DNA of 47,552 nt, from the IMG/VR virus record IMGVR_UViG_3300006810_000074, positions 1 through 47,552 of that record; one strand, written 5' to 3'. The notes beneath the pieces are model-generated. The model was not told where the DNA came from. It worked only from the letters and a program-made list of their open reading frames with translations, and made no database searches. The translations under genes and the position numbers were made by a program. Below are positions 8,303 through 15,295 of this stretch, piece after piece. The DNA is from a virus. Position 1 is the first letter of the stretch. Every line of letters starts with the position of its first letter.

Positions 8303-10320
8303 GTATTATGGCAACAATAAAATGGCTTGGCGGTACATCGACCGCATCTTCCACTGCCGCAAATTGGAAAGGTGGCGCAATTCCTACTGCTGGCGATGTT
8401 GCGCTGTTTGACAATGAAGGACTTGCAGACTGTGCGTGGACTTTGACAGGTGGAAGTCCTGTCACTGTTGATGAAATCGTAATAGAAAGTACATTTGACC
8501 ACCAAGTTATTCTTAACGCACAACCAACAATCAAAGGTCTTTTTATCAACGGCACACTAAATGCTGGTTCAGCAGGTGCTATTTCGTTTAAGCATGGTAG
8601 TGCGCCCAATTATTTTGGTACCTACAAATCATACGCTGAAAGATTTATTCTTATCGGCGATAATGCGGCCTATGTGGGTAGTAATACCTTTTCTTTGGTT
8701 GGGTCTTCATCACCGATAACAAAATTTGATGATGGTCAACACCCAGCAGTGCGAATACAAAGCGGAAATTTTGCACCGGACTACGAAACACCAACAGGTA
8801 CAAGCAAGAAAGCATCTTTTACTTCTATGACTATTGCTGGTGGGACTTTTACTCCCGAAAGTGCATTTTCGGATAATGACCGATTGAAAATTTTTGATTT
8901 TACAGTATTTGATGCCACAGCAGTAAATAGTGTGAACTTTGGATTATCGACAGTTGAATTTACAGGGTCAAGTGGTGGTGTTGTACTACCAACACACAAC
9001 GCCAGAGGATATTCTTCCACCTTCCAAGCATACTATCGAAAAATAATTCTCAAAGCCGCAACAGCAGGTCACAAAATCCTGTTAGCCGATAACACATTTG
9101 TTTCAGTGGAAGAATTTGAAATACAAGACGGGTGTATTCTCAAGGGACCAACAACTCTTACAGCACAAGGCTCCGAGGTAAGAAGTATTGTCACACCAAA
9201 AATAAGAGGCACTTGGTCGTATAGTCAAATTAGTCCGGGTATGTATCGTAGCCCTCGTCACGCTTCCGGCCCAATCGACCTTATCAATGGAAATGTTCAT
9301 ATTACGGGAAAACTAAATGTTGATGGTTTGATTGACCCTACCGGTTTAGAATTAGACCCTGTTAGTTCAAATCCGGGTGGAGTAGCCGCTAACACGCTTT
9401 GGCTTAACAGTGGGGATAGCAACAAGTTGTATCACGGCTCAAGCGAAGTTGGTGGTGGCGGTAGTGGAGATATAACAGCCGTCAATACAAATGCCCCAAT
9501 AACAGGCGGAGCAACTTCGGGAGCAGTCACACTAAGTCTTAGTGCGGCCACAACAAGTGCCGCAGGTTCTATGTCGGGTGCTGACAAAACAAAATTAGAT
9601 GCTATTGAGGCATCGGCAGATGTGACCGATACTGCTAATGTCACAGCCGCAGGTGCGCTTATGGATAGCGAATGTGCTTCTCTTGCCGATGTCAAAGCAT
9701 TGAATCAATCAGTTGTAAGCGGCGCATCCCCAACCTTTACCACCACAAACATGACTGATGCAAGCAACAAACGGTTTATGACCGATACGCAAGAAGCAAA
9801 ATTAGATGCTTTAGCAAGCCCATTTGAGCATGTCCGTCTTGCTCTTACAAACAACTCATTGGGAAGTCAAAGTTCGGGAACCAATTATTATCTTGACTTG
9901 GCAAACACAAGTGATTTTTCTAACACAGGCAACACAACAAACATCGTCGCAACCGCCGCCGCTCAAGACTATGTGGTTTTAAAAGCGGGTGGAATGTATA
10001 TGGTTGTTGCTTCTGTTGAAGTATTTACAAGTGCCAATACTGCCGCACAGGATTTTTGGCTACAATTAGGCAACGGAACATCAAGCAACGCTGAACGGCG
10101 AAATTGGGGAACTTTTAGAATTAAACGCGCCCCCTCCCCATCGTCGGCTGATTCAGCCGTCAATATGCAAAAAACCGTCATTATTGATGTAGCAAGCACA
10201 GGTTCGGATGAAAAAGTGTATGTTATTCCTTATGTCAATGGTGCTGATTTTACAGTTAAGGCGTATGACAACAATCGAACCAACATTACAATCACACGAA
10301 TAGGAGCGTCTACATCGTGA
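8299..10320 (+). CDS. Fibre/adhesin-like virion protein
   Basis: 673 residues. Starts at GTG 8299 (GTGA overlap) or ATG 8308. Residues 1-330 form a beta-helix-like domain, starting ATIKWLGGTSTASSTAANWKG, with repeated strands. Then comes an attachment stretch (GNVHITGKLNVDGLIDP, NTLWLNSGDSNKLYHG), a glycine hinge (VGGGGSGD), and the tail-fibre repeats (AGSMSGADKTKLDAIEASAD and FMTDTQEAKLDALA). The C-terminal 150 residues look like a C1q/TNF-type jelly-roll tip (GGMYMVVASVEVFTSANTAA...FTVKAYDNNRTNITITRIG). Likely a trimeric receptor- or glycan-binding fibre. Unusual in lying between connector genes rather than at the tail end. Confidence 0.7.
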   Translation: MSIMATIKWLGGTSTASSTAANWKGGAIPTAGDVALFDNEGLADCAWTLTGGSPVTVDEIVIESTFDHQVILNAQPTIKGLFINGTLNAGSAGAISFKHGSAPNYFGTYKSYAERFILIGDNAAYVGSNTFSLVGSSSPITKFDDGQHPAVRIQSGNFAPDYETPTGTSKKASFTSMTIAGGTFTPESAFSDNDRLKIFDFTVFDATAVNSVNFGLSTVEFTGSSGGVVLPTHNARGYSSTFQAYYRKIILKAATAGHKILLADNTFVSVEEFEIQDGCILKGPTTLTAQGSEVRSIVTPKIRGTWSYSQISPGMYRSPRHASGPIDLINGNVHITGKLNVDGLIDPTGLELDPVSSNPGGVAANTLWLNSGDSNKLYHGSSEVGGGGSGDITAVNTNAPITGGATSGAVTLSLSAATTSAAGSMSGADKTKLDAIEASADVTDTANVTAAGALMDSECASLADVKALNQSVVSGASPTFTTTNMTDASNKRFMTDTQEAKLDALASPFEHVRLALTNNSLGSQSSGTNYYLDLANTSDFSNTGNTTNIVATAAAQDYVVLKAGGMYMVVASVEVFTSANTAAQDFWLQLGNGTSSNAERRNWGTFRIKRAPSPSSADSAVNMQKTVIIDVASTGSDEKVYVIPYVNGADFTVKAYDNNRTNITITRIGASTS

Positions 10321-10505
10321 GCATAAAAGCAAAATTGGAAGCACGATACCCCGATGAGGATTGGTCGCACATTGATAGTGGGGCTGATGGAGAGCAACCT
10401 GTTTTTTGGTATTCAAAGGGTGTTTATGGAGTTAGTCCCGATATGTGGCCTTCGGACTTGGCTGAAATGACTTCAAGTGAAATTAAAGCGTTTTTGGAGA
10501 GTTAA
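10317..10505 (+). CDS. Small acidic protein, unknown (GTG start)
   Basis: 62 residues, starting at GTG 10317 in a GTGA overlap with the fibre gene. Sequence MSIKAKLEARYPDEDWSHID then QPVFWYSKGVYGVSPDMWPSDLAEMTSSEIKAFL. Rich in Trp and acidic residues, probably a small globular domain. Coupling to the fibre gene suggests a fibre chaperone or accessory protein, but this is only context. Confidence 0.55.
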   Translation: MSIKAKLEARYPDEDWSHIDSGADGEQPVFWYSKGVYGVSPDMWPSDLAEMTSSEIKAFLES

Positions 10506-10507
10506 AT

Positions 10508-10681
10508 ATGACAAAAAGAAAAGGAAAAATAGTGTATCATCCTCCCGAAAGGTGCTACACGAATGTGAACATTGAAGAAACACCCCACGGCTACAAGATT
10601 TATCGGGTGGGCGAAAGTAGACACTTTACCGTTATTCCGCTATCAGCCGTAAAAGAAGTTCTATACAACAAAGGTGAATAA
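10508..10681 (+). CDS. 57-residue basic protein, unknown
   Basis: ATG 10508 three bases after the previous stop, ending TAA 10681 one base before the next ATG. Begins with MTKRKGKIVYHPPERCYTNV, then ETPHGYKIYRVGESRHFTVIPLSAVKEVLYNKGE. The alternation of strands suggests a small beta barrel or SH3-like fold. It completes gapless coverage of this stretch. No family recognised. Confidence 0.55.
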   Translation: MTKRKGKIVYHPPERCYTNVNIEETPHGYKIYRVGESRHFTVIPLSAVKEVLYNKGE

Positions 10682-10682
10682 A

Positions 10683-10988
10683 ATGGATATTGAAATGATT
10701 ATACTACTTGCCGCAATCGCAGTGGGTCTTGGGCTTGCTGGCTACAAAACATACAAAAAATTGATGGCCGATGGCAAGATTACACTTGATGAAGTAATTG
10801 ACTTGGCTGACGACCTAAAAGATATTGCCTCAAAATTACCTTCCCTATCTTCGATTAAGAAAATGAAAAAGGCGGAGTTAATTGAACTTGCTAACGAAAA
10901 CGGACTTGCCGTTGACGGAACAAAGGCAGACCTCATTTCCCGTCTTGAAGAAGCAAAGCAGGTGATTGAGGATGAGCAAAAATCTTGA
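10683..10988 (+). CDS. Membrane-anchored SAP-like domain protein
   Basis: 101 residues from ATG 10683, which follows AAAGGTGAATAAA, a good ribosome site. One transmembrane helix (residues 4-22, EMIILLAAIAVGLGLAGYKT). Then an acidic amphipathic helix (DEVIDLADDLKDIASKL) and a C-terminal helix-extended loop-helix typical of SAP/HeH DNA-binding motifs (MKKAELIELANENGLAVDGTKADLISRLEEA). SAP-like helices also occur in phage proteins that pack against other proteins. Together with the next gene it may form a membrane pair. Function unknown. Confidence 0.6.
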   Translation: MDIEMIILLAAIAVGLGLAGYKTYKKLMADGKITLDEVIDLADDLKDIASKLPSLSSIKKMKKAELIELANENGLAVDGTKADLISRLEEAKQVIEDEQKS

Positions 10989-11130
10989 ACAACAAGTCGA
11001 GTCTTTGGACCAGCGAGTACAACTGCTTGAACAAGCAGTGTTTGAGTTGTCCGTTATGGCAAAATACCTCAAGTACGCATTCTTTGCTATGGTTGCTTCA
11101 CTTGGCGTTGATGTGCAGGGGTTGATGTGA
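10972..11130 (+). CDS. 52-residue coiled-coil plus hydrophobic helix protein
   Basis: ATG 10972 overlaps the end of the SAP-like gene, behind TTGAGG. N-terminal heptads (NLEQQVESLDQRVQLLEQAVFEL) form a clear coiled coil. The C-terminal half is hydrophobic (MAKYLKYAFFAMVASLGVDVQGLM). The coiled-coil plus membrane helix arrangement recalls small phage hemolysin-XhlA-like or holin-accessory proteins. Ends at TGA 11130 with a TGATG overlap. Confidence 0.55.
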   Translation: MSKNLEQQVESLDQRVQLLEQAVFELSVMAKYLKYAFFAMVASLGVDVQGLM

Positions 11131-11666
11131 TGGTGTACTATTGTTCAACAAGCGATGTAGGCTCCCGTCTTGGGCTTGACAGTACCCAGCGAACAAGAGC
11201 AGGGACTCGATTGACAAGCGCAATTCGTCGTGCAACCATTGACATTGACCAAATGTACCGTGACTACGGTCGAGATGTACCCAGCAAATCAATCGCAGAA
11301 ACCACCCTTAACGGTGCTATTTCGGCTGGGGCTACCACAGTGACCCTAACAAGCGGAACGGGCTTTAGCAGTGCTGGAAACGGCAATATAGACGGTGATT
11401 CTTTTGTATGGACGGGTAAGTCCACCAATGACCTCACAGGAGTCACAGGTATTTCTTTTGACCATGCCTCCGGTGTCACAGTACAAGAAGGGGAGCAGGC
11501 ACATGTTCTTCGTGAAATTTGTGCTGATATTGCCGCCGCATATTACTTTGAAGACGAAGCGATTTTTCAAACGGCAAGCACCCACGGAACAATCCGTGGC
11601 AACAACCTTCGTGAGCGTGGCATGGATAATCTCAAGCGACTTGCTCACTTAGGAAGTGTTGACTAA
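11130..11666 (+). CDS. Head-tail connector with inserted beta module
   Basis: 178 residues from ATG 11130. N-terminal helices (TSDVGSRLGLDSTQRTRAGTRLTSAIRRATIDIDQMY) and C-terminal helices (REICADIAAAYYFEDEAI, NLRERGMDNLKRLAHL) are the halves of a gp6/gp15-type connector. Between them lies a beta module (about residues 60-125, TTVTLTSGTGFSS...DSFVWTGKSTNDLTGVTGIS). This module resembles a segment of the giant tail protein. It would join portal or adaptor ring to the tail. Confidence 0.6.
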   Translation: MVYYCSTSDVGSRLGLDSTQRTRAGTRLTSAIRRATIDIDQMYRDYGRDVPSKSIAETTLNGAISAGATTVTLTSGTGFSSAGNGNIDGDSFVWTGKSTNDLTGVTGISFDHASGVTVQEGEQAHVLREICADIAAAYYFEDEAIFQTASTHGTIRGNNLRERGMDNLKRLAHLGSVD

Positions 11667-12292
11667 TGCCAGCGTTTCACATTCGTAATCGCTCCGCAAA
11701 AGGAATGAGTATCAACATTGACAATGATTCTTTTAACCGAGCGTTTCACGAAATTCAAGAAGCAGTGGAAAAGGCTATGATGTATGCAAGTGGTTATGCT
11801 CTTAGTGCCGCCAAAGACCACGCATACAAGCATCTTCGAGGATTTATGGGTATGCACCCACAGGCACGAGAAGTCGCTAACTCTCTTGGCTACGAAAGAA
11901 CCGTGACATCAAAAAATGATGATGTGGAACTTAATGCTATTTTTGGAAGCAAGGGGCCGGATGGTCGAAGTGGCGACATAGGCGTAGGTGTGCATACTGA
12001 CCCCGACGATAACGAAGAAAGGTACAACATAGGTGCGGCTTTACAGGAAGGTCGAGATGCCGGACCTTTTAAATTTAAAGGAAGGCGTTCTCGATTTGCC
12101 AATACAGCATTAGGAGCGAAACAATATGGTCGCCAAATAGGTTCGGCTACCGGAAATACTGCTTGGTACGGTAATGGCGGTGAAGGTTATTTTTATGGTT
12201 ATCTTGCTATTGATTACCTTACTGTGGCAGAAGACAGGTTTGAAGCAAGATTCCCAACACGAATGAAGTACGAACTAAAAAAGAGGCTTTGA
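11666..12292 (+). CDS. Tail-completion / neck protein candidate (gp10-like)
   Basis: 208 residues, TAATG overlap with the preceding gene. Residues 20-60 form a long helix (FNRAFHEIQEAVEKAMMYASGYALSAAKDHAYKHL), as in HK97 gp10-like tail-completion proteins. A basic/glycine region follows (GPFKFKGRRSRFANTALGAKQYG). The C-terminus (YLTVAEDRFEARFPTRMKYELKKRL) is helical. Position between connector and tail terminator fits the usual head-completion, tail-completion, terminator order. Family not proven. Confidence 0.5.
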   Translation: MPAFHIRNRSAKGMSINIDNDSFNRAFHEIQEAVEKAMMYASGYALSAAKDHAYKHLRGFMGMHPQAREVANSLGYERTVTSKNDDVELNAIFGSKGPDGRSGDIGVGVHTDPDDNEERYNIGAALQEGRDAGPFKFKGRRSRFANTALGAKQYGRQIGSATGNTAWYGNGGEGYFYGYLAIDYLTVAEDRFEARFPTRMKYELKKRL

Positions 12293-12293
12293 T

Positions 12294-13352
12294 ATGGCAA
12301 TAGCGACAACGACTGAATTTTGGAATTACCGACTAAACGGTGAAGACCCTACTGCCCCCGTAGGAACAAACAATGGTGCTTGGTCAAGAAACAATGATTA
12401 TGGTACTGCTTCCGACGATTATTGGGTGGTGACAAATAGCCAATACCATGTCCAACCAACCACAAACGCCTACACTATTTTTGCCGGAATACAATACACT
12501 ACTGCTCCTACCGATGGTCATACTTTGCTTACGCTTGATAACGGAACAAAGAAAGTCGAAGTTAAGGCTCTTGGTCAAAAAGTTCAGTTGGTTGGCGCAA
12601 CAACAGTGACAAGTGATGATTTGGATATTTCAATGCTTGAAGAAAACCCAACACCTCTTATCTTGAGATTAACTCTTGACGCATCGGGAAACGCTCGACT
12701 ATACTTCCGAGAACTTATCGAAGACGACTCCGCAGAAACAGCGTACCTTAGCGTTGCTGGCGCATCAAGCAGTGGAACAAGAACTATCAAGTGGGGAAAT
12801 GGAAGTGGGAATGTAAAGTGGGCCAGCGTTTATGCTACCGATACAGGGGCTTTTAGTCCCGACGAGTTGGCACCTTCGGATTTGACAACAGACACTTTGA
12901 TTCGCATGGGTCTTTCGGTAGTACAAGCACTACGCAACAGCAAGAGGTTTTACCTTAAGACTCATTTGGATGCTGGCTCAATCAAGTACGGGTACGACAT
13001 TTCAAACACAATGCTGTCGAAGATGGTGCCTCCATTCGTAAATGTTATTTTGCGAAGACTTTCTTCGCCAACATTTGCGGCTCTTGGTGGTGGCAGAATC
13101 GACCAAGAGTATGATGTTCTTATTTACATTACCAGCCGTGGCACAACATACGAAGATGCGTACCGACAGTGCCTCAATATCACCGGCGAGATTTTCGATG
13201 AACTTTACACCACAACAGGTCTAAACGGAACAACTGACAGTCTTTACGAGTACGACTTAGAACTTCAATCCAAATTAGATGATGAGGTCACAATATGTAC
13301 CCATCTACTGACATTGACCTATTCTCGCCGAATAAATATGCGACACCGATGA
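12294..13352 (+). CDS. LamG/ConA-like domain fused to tail terminator
   Basis: 352 residues in two parts. Residues 1-200 form a concanavalin/LamG-like beta sandwich (FWNYRLNGEDPTAPVGTNN, YTIFAGIQYTT, TLLTLDNGTKKVEVKALGQ, PLILRLTLDASGNARLYFRE, IKWGNGSGNVKWASVYATDTG). Residues 205-352 look like a tail terminator (TDTLIRMGLSVVQALRNSKRFYL, MVPPFVNVILRRLSS, QEYDVLIYITSRGTTYEDAYRQCLNITGEIFDELY). The terminator ring caps the tail tube at the neck. The lectin-like domain would be displayed at the neck as a whisker. It sits just before the tail tube gene, as terminators usually do. Confidence 0.6.
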   Translation: MAIATTTEFWNYRLNGEDPTAPVGTNNGAWSRNNDYGTASDDYWVVTNSQYHVQPTTNAYTIFAGIQYTTAPTDGHTLLTLDNGTKKVEVKALGQKVQLVGATTVTSDDLDISMLEENPTPLILRLTLDASGNARLYFRELIEDDSAETAYLSVAGASSSGTRTIKWGNGSGNVKWASVYATDTGAFSPDELAPSDLTTDTLIRMGLSVVQALRNSKRFYLKTHLDAGSIKYGYDISNTMLSKMVPPFVNVILRRLSSPTFAALGGGRIDQEYDVLIYITSRGTTYEDAYRQCLNITGEIFDELYTTTGLNGTTDSLYEYDLELQSKLDDEVTICTHLLTLTYSRRINMRHR

Positions 13353-13404
13353 AACATTTAATAATCAACTCGAAGGTGAAAAAGGCATCGGAAGGTGATT
13401 TAAT

Positions 13405-14406
13405 ATGGCAATCCAAGATATGAACAACCGCTATGTGGCGATTGGAAAAGAAGACTCATACGGAACGACCTCGTCCTCATCGTACTTTTACGGTGAAGTT
13501 GACGACGAAACAATCAAGCATTCCTACGACTTGCTTACTCGTGAGGACATGAGCCGCTACGGTTCCTCAAAGTCCGTCACAGGAAAAGAGTACATGGAAG
13601 GCGACATTAACATGGCCTTGATTAACGACAACTTTACCGGTATGCTTCTTCTCGGACTTATGGGTACCGACACTGTGACAGGCTCCGGCGCACCTTACTC
13701 TCACACTTTCACAGAAGCAGGCACAGGACACTCTCTTGAAATGGCAGTTGCTCGTGAAGAGAAGATTCACTACTACAAGGGTGTGGTTGTTGAGTCTTTG
13801 GGTATTAACGCCGCAATCAACGAATACGCTACTGTGAGCGCATCGTTCATGGGTAAGTCGGAAGACAGCCAAGGCGCACTTAGCGGATTGACTGCCGCAT
13901 TCCCCGATACAAAGCCTGCTCTTTACTTCTCCGATGCAAAGGTCTTTTTCAACGGTGACACAACAGCAACCGATGCTGTGAAGTCAATTTCGTTTGACAT
14001 TACCCTTAACCGTGATGGCGATGCGGCCTGCGGTCTTGGTAGCCCAACCTATGTTCGCGCTCCACCAGCACAACGCCGTGAGATTAGCGGAACTATTGAG
14101 TTCAACCGAATCCTATTCACCGGAGCCGGAGCAAGCAACCCAACCTATACCGCTTTGGTTTCCGCAGACGGTCTTGAGTTCTCCGGTAGCGGTGTTGAAC
14201 TAAAGTGTCAATTCGGTGACGAGTCCACCGCTGACCTTGTGACATTCAACTTTTACAAGATTCGATTTGAAGCACCCGACGCAAATGTGTCCGGTCGTGA
14301 CAGTCAAACCTTCTCGGTACCGTTTGTGGCCCTTTACGACAGCGTTGACAATAAGATGATGGACATTGTTGTTAAGAATGACCGAGCCGCCGCATACAGT
14401 GCTTGA
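13405..14406 (+). CDS. Major tail tube protein
   Basis: 333 residues, preceded by GGAAGGTGATTTAAT, a strong ribosome site. The N-terminus AIQDMNNRYVAIGKEDSYGTTSSS is typical of long-tail tube proteins of archaeal and bacterial siphoviruses/myoviruses. Alternating strands follow through LLGLMGTDTVTGSGAPYSHTFTEAG, SLGINAAINEYATVSASFMGKSED and VKSISFDITLNRDGDA. High codon bias toward C-ending codons suggests strong expression. It precedes the tail-assembly chaperones and the tape measure, the standard order. Confidence 0.75.
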   Translation: MAIQDMNNRYVAIGKEDSYGTTSSSSYFYGEVDDETIKHSYDLLTREDMSRYGSSKSVTGKEYMEGDINMALINDNFTGMLLLGLMGTDTVTGSGAPYSHTFTEAGTGHSLEMAVAREEKIHYYKGVVVESLGINAAINEYATVSASFMGKSEDSQGALSGLTAAFPDTKPALYFSDAKVFFNGDTTATDAVKSISFDITLNRDGDAACGLGSPTYVRAPPAQRREISGTIEFNRILFTGAGASNPTYTALVSADGLEFSGSGVELKCQFGDESTADLVTFNFYKIRFEAPDANVSGRDSQTFSVPFVALYDSVDNKMMDIVVKNDRAAAYSA

Positions 14407-14416
14407 GGTGATTTAG

Positions 14417-14611
14417 TTGGCACACAACGGTGGAACAACCATTCCCGACAAAACAAAATTAAATGTTTTGCATTTTGAAGGTACTGCCGCCGCAGTACAA
14501 ACGGCTCTACGGGCCGCAATAGCAAACGATGATGTTATCATCAATTGCTCAACAACGAGAAAAAAGGATAGCAACCACATAACCTGTACCATTGTTGCTA
14601 TCATAGCATGA
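14417..14611 (+). CDS. 64-residue protein between tail tube and chaperones (TTG start)
   Basis: Starts at TTG 14417 behind GAGGTGATTTAG, the same initiation cassette that precedes the gene at 6917. Sequence MAHNGGTTIPDKTKLNVLHF then AAVQTALRAAIANDDVIINCSTTRKKDSNHITCTIVAIIA. It looks like a small alpha/beta protein; no family recognised. The clear ribosome site and gap-free context support a real gene. Confidence 0.55.
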   Translation: MAHNGGTTIPDKTKLNVLHFEGTAAAVQTALRAAIANDDVIINCSTTRKKDSNHITCTIVAIIA

Positions 14612-14651
14612 GAGTAGTATTCCCCCAAAAGGAAAGAGAAGTGAAGAAAAG

Positions 14652-15014
14652 ATGCCCGTACTAACAAAAGAATTTGAACTTGATGATGGAACAAAAATCA
14701 CTGTGCGACAAGCCGGTGGTATGTCCAAATTGCGAATCGAAAATATCCAAGCAAAGGTTTTTCGTGACCATATCCACTTTGGTGTTGACCCGACAAATTG
14801 GACCGATGAACAACAAGCACAATTTGCAGAAGCCCTCGAAACAGAAGGTGCTGGAATGGAATCCCAAATCCGTGAATGGGTGCCAATGAGTATTATTTCC
14901 CCTAAAGATTTTGATGCCGACAACCTAACAAGCAGTGAACTACGAATGATTCTTGGCTTTGTCCGTGGCGACGACCCGGAGGGTGCAATCCCTTTGGACA
15001 ATTCTTCCGAGTAG
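14652..15014 (+). CDS. Tail assembly chaperone, gpG-like (zero-frame product)
   Basis: 120 residues after AGGAAAGAGAAGTGAAG. N-terminus MPVLTKEFELDDGTKITVRQAGG is a beta domain. The rest is helical, ending in LRMILGFVRGDDPEGAIPLDNSSE. Position between tail tube and tape measure, small acidic product, and the slippery site six codons before its stop all match lambda G-type chaperones. The product would coat the tape measure during tail assembly. A -1 shift at 14990-14996 makes a longer form of about 214 residues. Confidence 0.7.
   Translation: MPVLTKEFELDDGTKITVRQAGGMSKLRIENIQAKVFRDHIHFGVDPTNWTDEQQAQFAEALETEGAGMESQIREWVPMSIISPKDFDADNLTSSELRMILGFVRGDDPEGAIPLDNSSE
14990..14996 (+). promoter_or_regulatory. 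-1 ribosomal frameshift slippery heptamer CCCTTTG
   Basis: The bases lie as C CCT TTG in the reading frame of the upstream chaperone gene (codons ATC CCT TTG), the canonical X XXY YYZ layout. The -1 frame is open from 14939 through the stop at 15295, so slippage joins residue 115 to GQFFRVAPTLCMAYKGTLPS and the rest of the downstream frame. I did not identify a convincing stem-loop by eye just downstream. Homologous G/GT-type signals occur in many long-tailed phages. Confidence 0.7.
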
Positions 15015-15028
15015 CACCAACACTGTGC

Positions 15029-15295
15029 ATGGCGTACAAAGGTACGCTACCCTCGGATTTGTGGGACAAGTATGACTGCGAAGGCGGTCAAGACCTATTG
15101 ACTCTTGATTTGCTTGTGGCTATGGATATGCAAGATAGGATTGCAGAAGCCACTAAACAGGCAAAAAAGACTGACGGCAAATCAATGGTAGCCCGACGCA
15201 AACAAAGACAGGCCCAGCGAGAACTGTTAAGTGACAGTGAAGGGATGGACATGCTAAGGAGCCTTGGCGTTCCCATAGCGAAGCGTAGCGAGTGA
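15029..15295 (+). CDS. Tail assembly chaperone, T-domain in -1 frame (gpGT-like)
   Basis: The ORF can be read from ATG 15029 (88 residues) but that ATG has no ribosome site. The frame is open upstream to 14939 and continuous with the slippery heptamer, so the true product is most likely the GT fusion spanning 14652-15295. Sequence MAYKGTLPSDLWDKYDCEGG, LLTLDLLVAMDMQDRIAEATKQAKK, then a basic tail KSMVARRKQRQAQREL, typical of the tape-measure-binding T domain. Its stop overlaps the tape measure start. Confidence 0.65.
   Translation: MAYKGTLPSDLWDKYDCEGGQDLLTLDLLVAMDMQDRIAEATKQAKKTDGKSMVARRKQRQAQRELLSDSEGMDMLRSLGVPIAKRSE

Noticed and set aside
15029-15295. Independent gene starting at ATG 15029
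   Set aside because: No Shine-Dalgarno site; the upstream in-frame extension and slippery heptamer favour expression by frameshift.
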